Counted from the first letter of the stretch, positions 9,107-17,559 are shown. The stretch is 64,000 bases of DNA from JAHRAW01 sp965262585 (GCA_965262585.1 OZ253546.1:434001-498000), one strand, 5' to 3'. Translations and numbers: made by a program. Notes: generated by a model from the letters alone, not told the origin.

Positions 9107-9119
9107 TTCGCTTTGTCAA

Positions 9120-9653
9120 TCAATTTTTGACAGGTTTGCTCAAAGAACAATCGGGATTTCTTTTGGCATGCTCGAAATGACCGGTGGCGCAGGTGCTCTT
9201 TGGTTTATGCGGGCGTACCGGCTGCTCACATTCAACACACCGAAATGTTCCCGCCGGCGGAGACTTCCGGACGGCATCACGAATGTTGAGCGCATCAGAA
9301 ATTGATATTCTTTTGCCCTGGTGAATACAAAAATGCGCACCACCCGCAGTCCCCAACGACGGGTCGGCCGGTTCGCGCACCCCATACTTTGCTCCCGAAT
9401 GTTTGTCCTTTGGTTTTTCCGCCGCTTTTTGACTGCCAACATATACATCCAGCAACTTCCGAATTATTTTTTGATACTGCATCCCATTCGCCACCGCAAC
9501 GGCTTTGAAATACGCCACACTTTCCGAACTCAACGAGATCGTAACTTTGGTGTTGGCGCTCTTGAATTTCAGTTCTTTGGGCGACGGCAGAAAATCGGCA
9601 ACGATTCGGAAATCGCCGAGCGACTCATCGGTGTATTGGATTGGCTTTCTCAT
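9120..9653 (-). CDS. brnA: BrnA-type antitoxin with extra C-terminal Cys/His domain
   Basis: The N-terminal 75 residues are BrnA-like: KVTISLSSESVAYFKA is a ribbon-helix-helix strand followed by helices ending in KIIRKLLDVYVG. Known BrnA proteins are usually about 70–100 residues; this one has 177. The extra C-terminus includes a FCIHQGKRIS segment and then C-x2-C, H and a GHFEH..RNPDC stretch, which looks like a zinc-binding module; similar tails occur in uncharacterised proteins. The start at 9653 gives an ATGA overlap with brnT and a GGAAAG ribosome site; an upstream in-frame ATG at 9674 would overlap brnT by 25 bases. It should neutralise BrnT and repress the operon. Confidence 0.75.
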   Translation of the reverse strand: MRKPIQYTDESLGDFRIVADFLPSPKELKFKSANTKVTISLSSESVAYFKAVAVANGMQYQKIIRKLLDVYVGSQKAAEKPKDKHSGAKYGVREPADPSLGTAGGAHFCIHQGKRISISDALNIRDAVRKSPPAGTFRCVECEQPVRPHKPKSTCATGHFEHAKRNPDCSLSKPVKN

Positions 9654-9907
9654 ATTCTCTTTCCTTTCCTCCAATAGCCCGCACCCAATATGCGGATACG
9701 GCTATGTCGGTATATGAAACGCACCGTCAGAACACCAGTGCAATCTCGATTCAGCCCAAAACAAAAATAACGGTTTTCATTCCAACTGTGAGTTCTGTCC
9801 TCTGCGATTACACGGTTTGTATCGGCGAAAGCGTATTGCGCATCATAAAATGACACGCCGTGCTTTTCCCGATTTAGACGATCTTTGGCCTCATCCCACT
9901 CAAACAT
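9650..9907 (-). CDS. brnT: BrnT-type ribonuclease toxin
   Basis: About 85 residues with the BrnT pattern FEWDEAKDRLNREKHGVSF, then DTNR, E/R-rich middle and the C-terminal RIRILGAGYWRKGK. BrnT is a RelE-fold mRNA-cleaving toxin whose partner BrnA binds and represses the operon. The ATG at 9907 is chosen over an upstream one at 9934 because the latter falls inside the probable operator and -10 box. First gene of the brnTA operon. Confidence 0.85.
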   Translation of the reverse strand: MFEWDEAKDRLNREKHGVSFYDAQYAFADTNRVIAEDRTHSWNENRYFCFGLNRDCTGVLTVRFIYRHSRIRILGAGYWRKGKRI

Positions 9908-9930
9908 TCGGTTTGAACATAGTTTGGAAT

Positions 9931-9961
9931 ACAAGTATGGCTATTTAACCATACTTGTCAA
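9931..9961 (-). promoter_or_regulatory. brnTA promoter overlapped by a perfect palindrome
   Basis: On the minus strand TTGACA (9956–9961) and ATACTT (9933–9938) are spaced by 17 bases. A perfect 10-bp inverted repeat, ACAAGTATGG at 9931–9940 and CCATACTTGT at 9949–9958, covers the spacer and both boxes. This is the expected layout of an autoregulatory operator for the BrnA ribbon-helix-helix protein. BrnA binding here is inference. Confidence 0.7.
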
Positions 9962-10731
9962 CCCCGTATTTCAGAATAATCCAACAACGGCACCAACGCC
10001 CGGTGCAGAATGTCCGCCGCCCATGCTTGGCCGTTGTGGTCTTCGATTAAATCTTGGCGGATTTCGATTAGTGCCATATCAACATCGCGTGCTTGGGCAT
10101 GAACCATCATCGCATAGCCGAGCGGGTTGCGGGCGTGATAGGGTTGGTTGTGGCCGATGCGTAGGTCGGCGTTTTTGGCCAGATTGGCGGCTAGGGCTTG
10201 CGCCAGGTCGTGGTGATCATCCCACAGCAGGCCGAAGTCCCAGGGCCGCTTGACCCCTTGAATCTCCTCGGCAAAACTATGCATGGCAATAATCATCGGC
10301 TTTACGAATCGCCCTTGCATGCGGTCCACCATCTCGCCGTATCTGCGGTGATAGGGGGAAAAGAATTCATCGATGCGTTGTTGCCGGCGGTCATCGGATA
10401 ATCCGGCGTTGCCCGGAATCACAACGCCATCGCTTGTTTCGGGTATCAGCGTGGGGTCATCGAGATGGCGGTTGAGGTCAATCACCAAGCGCGAATAATT
10501 GGCAAGCAACAATGGCGCGTTAAGTTTATGCGCGAGCATCGTTGACACTTGCCCGGCGCCTATATCACAGGCAATATGCAAGTCCAGAAGACCTCGCCCC
10601 AATTCGAGATTGCCGAGGGATTCGGGAATACGCTTGCCGGCGTGGTCGCAACAAATAATCAGGGGCGCGTCCGCGTTTGGATTGACCACATCGAACAAAC
10701 CGGGGGCGTTTTCGCTTAACAACGGTTTCAT
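9958..10731 (-). CDS. N-formylglutamate amidohydrolase family protein
   Basis: 257 residues of the FGase family (HutG-like zinc hydrolases). Visible landmarks: IICCDHAGKRIP near the N-terminus, the DIGAG segment, YSRLVIDLNR, IAMHSF and the C-terminal ALIEIRQDLI. Characterised members deformylate N-formylglutamate at the end of histidine degradation, but many homologues outside hut operons act on unknown N-acyl substrates. No hut genes are nearby, so the substrate is open. Its stop runs into the brnT promoter region. Confidence 0.85.
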   Translation of the reverse strand: MKPLLSENAPGLFDVVNPNADAPLIICCDHAGKRIPESLGNLELGRGLLDLHIACDIGAGQVSTMLAHKLNAPLLLANYSRLVIDLNRHLDDPTLIPETSDGVVIPGNAGLSDDRRQQRIDEFFSPYHRRYGEMVDRMQGRFVKPMIIAMHSFAEEIQGVKRPWDFGLLWDDHHDLAQALAANLAKNADLRIGHNQPYHARNPLGYAMMVHAQARDVDMALIEIRQDLIEDHNGQAWAADILHRALVPLLDYSEIRG

Positions 10732-10816
10732 ACCTTAAGCCGGTGTGCCGGCGAATATCCGGCGCGGGGTTTCACGGCGCAGAGTTTCACGGCGCGAAGT
10801 TTCAAGGAAAAATAGA

Positions 10817-11719
10817 ATGCGAAATCATAGTACAGACTACCTGTTATTGCTATTGCTGGCGCTGATTTGGAGCGTCTCTTTTCTGCTTATAAAAATCGGC
10901 GTCGCCAGCATCGGGCCGGCCACGCTGACGGCTGCGCGCATGACCATCGCGGCGGTGGTTTTGCTGCTGTATCTGGCGCTCAAAAAAACCGGCCTGCCGC
11001 TCAATCGGCGCGCGCTGTTGCTGTATTTCGTAGTCGGCTTCATGGGCAACACCCTGCCGTTCATCTTCATCGGCTGGGGCGAGATCCACATCAGCAGTTC
11101 ACTGGCGGCCATCATGATGGGCATCATGCCGATTACCACGTTTGTGCTGGCGCATTATTTTATTCCCGACGAACCGCTGACCATGCGCAAGATGTTCGGC
11201 CTTTGTTTGGGGTTTGGCGGGCTGCTGACTCTGGTGGGATGGTCGGTGCTGGCCGGCGTCAGCGGCGCCAATGTATTGGGGCAACTGTCGGTGCTGGCCG
11301 GCGCAATCAGTTATGGCATTACCACGGTATTCGTGCGCACTCAACCGGCCTTTCCGGGCATCCAGATGGCCACCGGCGCAGTCCTTGCCGGCACCGTGAC
11401 CAGCATTCCGCTGGCGTTTTTGCTGGAAGACCCGTTGTCCATGACGCCCAGCGTCGAAAGCCTGCAGGCACTCCTTGTGCTTGGCATATTCCCCACCGCG
11501 CTTGCCGCGCTGATTTATTTTCGCCTGCTGCGCAATCTCGGTGCCATGACTTTTTCCCAACTCAATTATATGATTCCCGTTTTCGGCAGTTTGTGGGGCG
11601 TGCTTCTGCTGGGGGAATTGTTGCAGATGCGCATGCTGACCGCGCTTGCTTTGGTGCTGACCGGAATCTACTTCATCCAACCACAAAAATTTTTACCGGA
11701 CACCGGACGGCCCGGATGA
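10817..11719 (+). CDS. EamA/DMT-family membrane transporter
   Basis: 300 residues with about ten hydrophobic helices and the internal duplication of drug/metabolite exporters (two EamA domains). The first helix is LLLLLLALIWSVSFLLIKIG, with the typical W and K. The ATG at 10817 is preceded by AAGGAAA; an in-frame upstream ATG at 10745 would add an implausible Arg-rich leader made of a short imperfect repeat (three copies of roughly GTTTCA plus GGCGC). Substrate unknown; such proteins export amino acids or metabolites. Confidence 0.85.
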   Translation: MRNHSTDYLLLLLLALIWSVSFLLIKIGVASIGPATLTAARMTIAAVVLLLYLALKKTGLPLNRRALLLYFVVGFMGNTLPFIFIGWGEIHISSSLAAIMMGIMPITTFVLAHYFIPDEPLTMRKMFGLCLGFGGLLTLVGWSVLAGVSGANVLGQLSVLAGAISYGITTVFVRTQPAFPGIQMATGAVLAGTVTSIPLAFLLEDPLSMTPSVESLQALLVLGIFPTALAALIYFRLLRNLGAMTFSQLNYMIPVFGSLWGVLLLGELLQMRMLTALALVLTGIYFIQPQKFLPDTGRPG

Positions 11720-11760
11720 TTGGCCAGACACTCATTATTTCACGGCATCATTTCCCGGCA

Positions 11761-12786
11761 TCATTTATCAGAAAGTGCCGAAGTAAACTCCACCAGTTGC
11801 GCGAGTTTTTCGAGGCCACCGCCGCCACTCAGCACCGTCCGTGCGAGTTCGACCCCGGATGACAGCGAGTCGGTGAGGTCGGCGGCGTAGATAGTCGCAC
11901 CGGCGTTGAGTGCCACCATGTCGAAGGCGGCGCCCTTGACGCCGCCCAGAGCCTCGCGAATCAATTCCAAACTGCCATTAGAATCCGCCACAACGATGTC
12001 GTCGAGGGAGGTTTTAGCGATGCCAAATTGCTCTGGTTCGATGCGGTATTCGCTGAATTTTCCATTTCGGTATTCCGCAACTTGCGTACCCGAGGCGATG
12101 GATATTTCGTCGAGCCCGTCGTCGGAACAAACCACCAACGTGTGAACGCTACCCAATTCGGCGAACACTTCCGCCAACGGTCGCACCCAGCGCAGATCAA
12201 ACACCCCGACCAACTGATACTTGGCATTGGCCGGATTGGTCAGCGGGCCCAGCAAATTGAAGATGGTGCGAATGCCGATTTCCCGGCGCGGGCCGATGAC
12301 ATGACGGGTGGCGGCGTGGTGAGTCGGCGCGAACAAGAAACCGATGCCGCAATGATCGATACACTGGCCGACCTGCCGCGGACTGATGGCGATGTTGACC
12401 CCGGCGACCTCGAGCACATCGGCGCTACCGGAATTGCCGGTCGCGGCGCGGTTGCCGTGTTTGGCCATGACCGCCCCGGCGGCGGCGGCAACCAGCGCGC
12501 TGGCGGTGGACACATTAAACAAACGCGCGCCGTCTCCGCCGGTACCGACCGAATCGGCAATTTTGTCTGCCTTAGTCTCAACCCGCTCGGCCAATTCGCG
12601 CATGATGGTGGCCGCGCCGACAATTTCTTCAACGGTTTCACCCTTAATCATCAACGCCGCAAGAAACGCCCCAATCTGCGCCGCCGTAGATTCGCCACTC
12701 ATAATCAACCGCATAACCGATTGCATTTCATCACGACTTAAATTTTCACCGGCGGCAAGACGACGGTTGGCGGTTGGTAGGTTCAT
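11761..12786 (-). CDS. trpD: Anthranilate phosphoribosyltransferase
   Basis: Transfers phosphoribose from PRPP to anthranilate, second committed step to tryptophan. The PRPP signature GTGGDG..LFNVST and the later HG-type and KHGNRA motifs are intact. About 341 residues if started at the ATG at 12786, which forms an ATGA overlap with the gene before it; an ATG at 12795 is possible. It is the last gene of an unusual operon with a small protein, a PLP enzyme and a HEPN-like protein rather than with other trp genes. Confidence 0.95.
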   Translation of the reverse strand: MNLPTANRRLAAGENLSRDEMQSVMRLIMSGESTAAQIGAFLAALMIKGETVEEIVGAATIMRELAERVETKADKIADSVGTGGDGARLFNVSTASALVAAAAGAVMAKHGNRAATGNSGSADVLEVAGVNIAISPRQVGQCIDHCGIGFLFAPTHHAATRHVIGPRREIGIRTIFNLLGPLTNPANAKYQLVGVFDLRWVRPLAEVFAELGSVHTLVVCSDDGLDEISIASGTQVAEYRNGKFSEYRIEPEQFGIAKTSLDDIVVADSNGSLELIREALGGVKGAAFDMVALNAGATIYAADLTDSLSSGVELARTVLSGGGGLEKLAQLVEFTSALSDK

Positions 12787-13802
12787 GGTTTGCATTGTAA
12801 TGCTTTTTCGATTTGCATGACGGTGGCAATTGTTTTGCGCAATCGATTCGAATTAATATTTTTTCTGGCAGCGTGAAACACCTCGTTGCGAAATTCTCGA
12901 AGATCATCAAATTCTTTCTTGACGTTTTCCAATTTCGGAAACTTTTTTGCTTTCTGCAACGCTTTGAACCGGTGACATAACATCGGGATGCCATTTTTAC
13001 CCGCTAACCTTTTCACTGTTTGTTGTACATCGGGGTTTTCTTTTTTCACCCATTTTGTGACGACATCTTCCAATACGTAACAAACCACCAATTCGGCCAA
13101 AGGTTCGTTGACGTCAGAAAGTGCTTTGGCTAACCGCCCAGAAATATTAACATCCAAGTGCGTCGCCATATTTTTAGCACACAGATTCTGCATAAACTCA
13201 TCATCTTCGAATTGCTGTTTTATTGCCGGGTCTTTGATTTCCTCGTTATTGCATTTGTATTGCAAAACCCATATCGCCATGTCCGCATCGGCGGCGGATA
13301 CGAATTCGCAGTGGTCGCGAATAGCACGGAGATTGCCCAAATAATTCAGGTAGGTTTGAACGGCATTTGCGCTACTGTATAGTCCCAAAATCGCCATAAC
13401 TGGTGGAGTCAACATGCCGAATGATTGCGGGCAGATAAATCGTAACATAACCGAAACTAATTCGATTTGTCGAAATGCTTTGAGCAGTTTTTCAATGACT
13501 ATTTTCTCTTTTGTTTTACCCTCATCCTTGCGCGACCACGAGTGGAAGTTGAAAGGAATCTTTTTTTCTTCCGAAGTCAGGTTGTCAAGCGAAGGAAACA
13601 GCCAGTAGGGACGAAACCAAGATTTATGTTCATATCGTTGAAAGTGATGAAACATGTCTTCGATACGCACCGTTTTGCACAACTCTTTTGCCGCGTGTTC
13701 AATCGCTTTCATCTCGGGCCCAATCCCAAACAATTTCGTGCTGACCGTGGGAAACTGGTCCAGACAATCGTGCAAGTATTGGTTGCTCGAATTTTTAGTC
13801 AT
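12783..13802 (-). CDS. Uncharacterised protein with a HEPN-like RNxxxH motif
   Basis: 339 residues, not recognised. Mostly helical by composition, no signal peptide or clear membrane segment. Near the C-terminus the sequence FDDLREFRNEVFHAA (Arg305–His310) has the R-x4-H spacing of HEPN domains, which act as RNases in toxin and Abi systems; this is a short motif and could be chance. GC is lower than in flanking genes. It overlaps its neighbours on both sides by ATGA, so it is tightly coupled to trpD and the PLP enzyme, odd company for a housekeeping gene. Confidence 0.55.
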   Translation of the reverse strand: MTKNSSNQYLHDCLDQFPTVSTKLFGIGPEMKAIEHAAKELCKTVRIEDMFHHFQRYEHKSWFRPYWLFPSLDNLTSEEKKIPFNFHSWSRKDEGKTKEKIVIEKLLKAFRQIELVSVMLRFICPQSFGMLTPPVMAILGLYSSANAVQTYLNYLGNLRAIRDHCEFVSAADADMAIWVLQYKCNNEEIKDPAIKQQFEDDEFMQNLCAKNMATHLDVNISGRLAKALSDVNEPLAELVVCYVLEDVVTKWVKKENPDVQQTVKRLAGKNGIPMLCHRFKALQKAKKFPKLENVKKEFDDLREFRNEVFHAARKNINSNRLRKTIATVMQIEKALQCKP

Positions 13803-14857
13803 GTTTTTTCTTCAGTTTTGGTTGGCGCCGCCATACCGACCAGTTGTTGCCGATAAGCAAACAACCCCGGTGTGCCGCCGGTATGCACTACGACTATGTG
13901 CTTGAAATTTTCAAGACTGCCATTGCGCATCAAGTTGAACAGGCAGGAAAACGTCTTGCCGGAATAGACCGGGTCGGTTAGCAATCCTTCTCGGACTGCC
14001 AGCAAGCGTAGGTCTTCCATGACTTGCTTTGATGCGTGGCCGTAGCCCGGTGCTAGTGCCGAGTCGTCCACCCACACATCATCGGCATCCACCGCTTCGG
14101 CATGGCCTAACATTTCCGCCAGTTTTTGGCAGTGTTTGAAAACTCGCGGGTGTTGTGCTTCGGCGGTGCGGCGTACGCAAGTGCCGAGCACCGGGATGGC
14201 GACGCCGAGCAATTTCAAGCCGGTCAATAATCCGGCGTGAGTCATGCCGCTTCCCGAGCCGACCACCAGCAGGTCGATGGCAAGGTTGTTTTGTTCGATC
14301 TGCCGAACCAGTTCCGCCGCCGCCACCACATAACCCAACGCCCCGATGGGCGCATGACCCGGCCCTAGCGGAATGATGTAGGGGGTTTTTCCATCGCCGG
14401 CGAGTTCATCCGCCAGCACCGCCAACGCCGCATCCGCGCCATCTTCGTCTTCCCCCGCCGGGTAATAGTGCAGGTGCGCGCCGAATAGCCGGTCGAGCAA
14501 CACGTTTCCGGAATGGTGATAATCATCGGAGTGATTGTCGACCCGCGATTCCAGTTGGATGTGGCAGTCCAGCCCCAGTTTTGCGGCGCCGGCCGCCAGC
14601 ATGCGCATGTAGTTGGACTGCACCGCGCCGGTGCTGAGCACGGTATCGCAACCCCGTGCCATGGCTTCGCCCAAATAAAATTCCAGTTGCCGCGCCTTGT
14701 TGCCGCCCAGGGCGAGGCCGGTGCAGTCATCTCGTTTGACATACAAAGTGTGCGGTGCAAATTCGCCGGACAACCGTGATAATTTATCCAGCGGAGTCGG
14801 CGTGTGTGCCAGCATCGCTCGCGGAAATTCGGATAAAGCGTTTTCCAACGACTTCAT
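13799..14857 (-). CDS. PLP-dependent D-cysteine desulfhydrase / ACC deaminase family enzyme
   Basis: 352 residues. The PLP lysine lies in LALGGNKARQLEF after LYVKRDDCTG, the next conserved block is STGAVQSNYMR, and VGSGSGMTHAGL is the phosphate loop. This family covers D-cysteine desulfhydrase, 1-aminocyclopropane-1-carboxylate deaminase and L-cysteate sulfo-lyase (CuyA), which cannot be told apart safely by eye. Whichever it is, it splits an amino acid into ammonia, a keto acid or pyruvate and a small leaving group. ATGA overlaps link it to both neighbours. Confidence 0.82.
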   Translation of the reverse strand: MKSLENALSEFPRAMLAHTPTPLDKLSRLSGEFAPHTLYVKRDDCTGLALGGNKARQLEFYLGEAMARGCDTVLSTGAVQSNYMRMLAAGAAKLGLDCHIQLESRVDNHSDDYHHSGNVLLDRLFGAHLHYYPAGEDEDGADAALAVLADELAGDGKTPYIIPLGPGHAPIGALGYVVAAAELVRQIEQNNLAIDLLVVGSGSGMTHAGLLTGLKLLGVAIPVLGTCVRRTAEAQHPRVFKHCQKLAEMLGHAEAVDADDVWVDDSALAPGYGHASKQVMEDLRLLAVREGLLTDPVYSGKTFSCLFNLMRNGSLENFKHIVVVHTGGTPGLFAYRQQLVGMAAPTKTEEKT

Positions 14858-15081
14858 ATATGCCCGCGCTGTTTGTCATATTTCACTCCGGCTAACTCTT
14901 TGTACAGTTCCGTGTAGTAATTGTCACTCTCTCCCAATTCTTGTACAAATTGTTTTTTCGCGCCTGGGGTCATGTTGTTTATCTCATCGTAATTTCTACG
15001 AACGATGCTACCGAAAGCGGCACGGAAACACCGCGCGCCTCTGGCTTTTTTCAACTCTTCTTTTATTTTTGGGATGTTCAT
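14854..15081 (-). CDS. Small hypothetical protein, first gene of the trpD operon
   Basis: 75 residues, basic N-terminal half (KIKEELKKARGARCFRAAF) and no hydrophobic segment. Not recognised. It starts just after an AT-rich stretch containing GGTGATCC before the ATG and ends in an ATGA overlap with the PLP enzyme. Four genes from here to trpD all overlap by four bases, arguing that it is real. Confidence 0.6.
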   Translation of the reverse strand: MNIPKIKEELKKARGARCFRAAFGSIVRRNYDEINNMTPGAKKQFVQELGESDNYYTELYKELAGVKYDKQRGHI

Positions 15082-15131
15082 AGGATCACCTCATTTATTT
15101 CGAATGGATTTTATTTTATAACGCAAAACAC

Positions 15132-15878
15132 TCACCGCAAAAAGCCGAGCGGATCCACCGGCTTGCCGTTTTTGCGAATTTCAAAGTGCAGCATGGTGCG
15201 GTCGGCGCCGGTGCTGCCCATCTGCGCGATCTGCTGGCCGGATTGGATGCGGTCGCCTTCCGCCACCAGGATGCTGCGGTTGTGGGCGTAGGCGCTCAGA
15301 TAAGACGATGAGTGTTTGACGATGACCAGTTTACCGTAACCGCGCAAGCCCTCACCGGCGTATACCACTTCACCGGCGGCGGTGGAACGAATCGCGCTGC
15401 CGGGGGCGCCGGCGATTTTGATGCCGTTCTGTCCTTTGCCACGCGAGAATTTTCCGATGAGTTTTCCTTTGGCGGGCCAGTTCCATTGGCCCGGTGCCGT
15501 GGTGGGCAGCGCGGGTTTGGTGACTTTGGTAACTTTGGTGGCGGTTGTGGTTTTGGCGGGCGGCGTTTTTGGCGGGCTCGTTGAAGTCGTCTTCGCCGGG
15601 GCTGCAGTGGCAACCGCCGAGGAACCCGATGAACGCAAACTCAAACGCTGCCCCGGGCGAATCCTATACGGCTTGGCGAGGCCGTTCCACTTTGCGATTT
15701 TTTGATAGTCCAAACCGAACCGCCAAGCGATGCTGTATACCGAATCCCCCTGCAATACTTTTGTATCGGTGGGGATGACCCGGAAGGGCGATTTGTTGAT
15801 GACCGGGATTTGTCCGGCACCGCCGGAACACGCCGCAAGGTGCAGGCAAAGCGCGCCGATAATAAGCGTCCTCATCAT
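15132..15878 (-). CDS. nlpD: NlpD-like LysM/M23 lipoprotein
   Basis: Envelope lipoprotein: signal peptide with lipobox LAAC at about residues 13–16 (start at 15878 or 15875), a LysM peptidoglycan-binding domain (SVYSIAWRFGL..RIRPGQRLSL), a Pro/Thr/Lys-rich linker and a C-terminal M23 LytM domain ending LHFEIRKNGKPVDP. The first zinc-ligand motif reads NGIKIA instead of HxGxD, so the domain is probably not a peptidase; NlpD proteins of this kind activate the amidase AmiC at division. It follows yqaA by one base. No rpoS follows, unlike the usual gammaproteobacterial order. Confidence 0.85.
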   Translation of the reverse strand: MMRTLIIGALCLHLAACSGGAGQIPVINKSPFRVIPTDTKVLQGDSVYSIAWRFGLDYQKIAKWNGLAKPYRIRPGQRLSLRSSGSSAVATAAPAKTTSTSPPKTPPAKTTTATKVTKVTKPALPTTAPGQWNWPAKGKLIGKFSRGKGQNGIKIAGAPGSAIRSTAAGEVVYAGEGLRGYGKLVIVKHSSSYLSAYAHNRSILVAEGDRIQSGQQIAQMGSTGADRTMLHFEIRKNGKPVDPLGFLR

Positions 15879-15879
15879 C

Positions 15880-16458
15880 TCAACGCAACAGCCAGTACGC
15901 CGCCGCCCCGAGGGCAAGCAATCCCCAGCCCGCCGGTTCCATCCATTTTTTCAACGCGAGTTCGAGTTTTTCCCCGCCCCACCATAGCAACCACGCCACC
16001 AGAAAAAACTGCGATGCGCGACCAACAATGGACGCCAGAATAAACAGCACGATAGGCAAACCGAGCAGCCCGGAAGCGATGGTGAAAATCTTGTAGGGAA
16101 TCGGCGTTACCCCGGCCAGCAATACCAGCCACACGCCATAGTCGCCAAACCACTGGCGCATGGTTTCGAATTTTTCACCGGCGTGATAAAAATCGATGAT
16201 CGGCTGGCCCAACTGATCGAATAAAAAGTAACCGATGAGGTAGCCGAATATCCCGCCGAGAACCGAGGCGGCGGTTGCCAACCCCGCCAACCGCCAGGCA
16301 CGCCGACGGTCGGCGAGTACCATGGGCGCAAGCATCACCGCAGTGGGCACCGGAAAAAACGAGGACTCGATGAAACTCACGCCGACCAAATAGCGTTCGG
16401 CTTTGGGATGACGAGACCACCTCATCACCTTGTCGTATAGCGGGCCGAATATTTTCAT
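15880..16458 (-). CDS. yqaA: YqaA family (DedA-related) membrane protein
   Basis: 192 residues, four to five hydrophobic segments, SNARE-associated/DedA fold. Family features are FIESSFFPVPT near the N-terminus, the GGIFGYLIGY helix and the GVTPIPYKIFTIASG re-entrant motif. DedA-fold proteins move undecaprenyl phosphate or phospholipids, but YqaA function is not settled. ATG at 16458 preferred over GTG at 16461. Lies between pcm and nlpD as in several gammaproteobacteria. Confidence 0.85.
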   Translation of the reverse strand: MKIFGPLYDKVMRWSRHPKAERYLVGVSFIESSFFPVPTAVMLAPMVLADRRRAWRLAGLATAASVLGGIFGYLIGYFLFDQLGQPIIDFYHAGEKFETMRQWFGDYGVWLVLLAGVTPIPYKIFTIASGLLGLPIVLFILASIVGRASQFFLVAWLLWWGGEKLELALKKWMEPAGWGLLALGAAAYWLLR

Positions 16459-16464
16459 CACTGG

Positions 16465-17103
16465 TTAGCGGGTGCGGCCGCCGAGCATGGGTACAAAACG
16501 CACCGCTTCGCACACCTGTTCGTCGAAACCGCCGCCGGTGCGGGTGATAACGCGAAGTTGCTGCAGGTGGCTGTCGCCGACTGGAATCACCAGCCGTCCA
16601 CCAATGGCAAGTTGTTCGAGCAGTCTCACCGGCACTTCCCGTGGCGCAGCGGTCACTAAAATCCCGTCAAAAGGTTGATTGCTCTCCCAGCCGACAAAAC
16701 CATCGGCGTTCAGGTAACTGATGTTGCGGTAACCCAACTCCGGCAGCAACGCTTTGGCTTGCTGCTGTATCGAGCCAATCCGCTCGATGGTACACACCCA
16801 ACTCACCAACTGCGCAAGAACCGCACTCTGATAACCGCACCCGGTTCCCACCTCGAGAACTTTTTTAACCTCGATATCAGCATCCAGCAACATCTCAGTC
16901 ATCAGCGCGACAATAAACGGTTGTGAGATAGTCTGATTCTGGCCGATAGGCAACGCGGTGTCTTCATAGGCTTTATGAGCCAACGCCTCATCGACAAACA
17001 GATGCCGCGGAGTTTTTTCCATCACCGCCAGAATGGCTTCATTGCCAATCCCCTGCTCACGCAACCGGTCAATCAACCGCCGCCGAGTCCGCAAGGACGT
17101 CAT
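16465..17103 (-). CDS. pcm: Protein-L-isoaspartate O-methyltransferase
   Basis: SAM-dependent repair enzyme that methylates isoaspartyl residues of aged proteins. Motifs: PRHLFVDEALAHKAYED, the PIGQNQTISQPFIVA substrate segment and the SAM loop VLEVGTGCGYQSAVLA. 212 residues from the ATG at 17103, the usual length; an in-frame ATG at 17166 would add a Ser/Thr-rich extension. The normal upstream partner surE is absent: repeat DNA begins at once. Confidence 0.93.
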   Translation of the reverse strand: MTSLRTRRRLIDRLREQGIGNEAILAVMEKTPRHLFVDEALAHKAYEDTALPIGQNQTISQPFIVALMTEMLLDADIEVKKVLEVGTGCGYQSAVLAQLVSWVCTIERIGSIQQQAKALLPELGYRNISYLNADGFVGWESNQPFDGILVTAAPREVPVRLLEQLAIGGRLVIPVGDSHLQQLRVITRTGGGFDEQVCEAVRFVPMLGGRTR

Positions 17104-17333
17104 ACCAATCCCGTCCCGCCGCGTCGAACTGGTCGTAGAACTGGTCATTGAAATGGCACGAGTCATTGGCTTTTTACAATAGGCGACAACCGGGTATTGT
17201 AGTTTTTTTTAGCGGCGTATGCCGTTCATCGCCTATTACACTTTGGATAATACGGGTGAAGATTGCCACAACCAATAATTGCCCGGCTTGGTCGGATTGT
17301 AGAGGCTAGATAGTGGGCAAGTGGGGTCTGAAA

Positions 17334-17495
17334 TCTTCTCATAAATCTTCTGAATCTTCTCATAGATGTTCTGAATCTTCTCATAAATGTTCTGAATCTT
17401 CTCATAAATGTTCTGAATCTTCTCATAAACCTTCTAAATCTTCTCATAGATGTTCTAAATCTTCTATTAAGGTCGAAAATCTTCTATTAAACGGG
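17334..17495 (+). repeat. 21-bp tandem repeat, about seven copies
   Basis: Units starting TCTTCTCATAAATGTTCTGAA recur at 17334, 17355, 17376, 17397, 17418 and 17439, with degenerate copies from 17460. Because 21 is a multiple of three, both strands stay open and encode repeated heptapeptides (SSHKCSE on +, MRRFRTF on -). Neither frame has a ribosome site or homology I know, so I treat it as non-coding minisatellite DNA. Confidence 0.9.
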
Positions 17496-17559
17496 TGAGA
17501 CAGAAACAACGAGTTTCTTCGCCCACCGCACCATCGATATAGTTTTCGTAGGGACAGCG

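Noticed and set aside
10745..10816. 24-residue Arg-rich N-terminal extension of the EamA transporter
   Set aside because: It is encoded by a short imperfect repeat. The ATG at 10817 has a good ribosome site and starts directly before the first TM helix.
17226..17498. Repeated SSHKCSE (+) and MRRFRTF (-) peptides
   Set aside because: Both come from the 21-bp period keeping every frame open. No start signal or recognisable domain supports translation.
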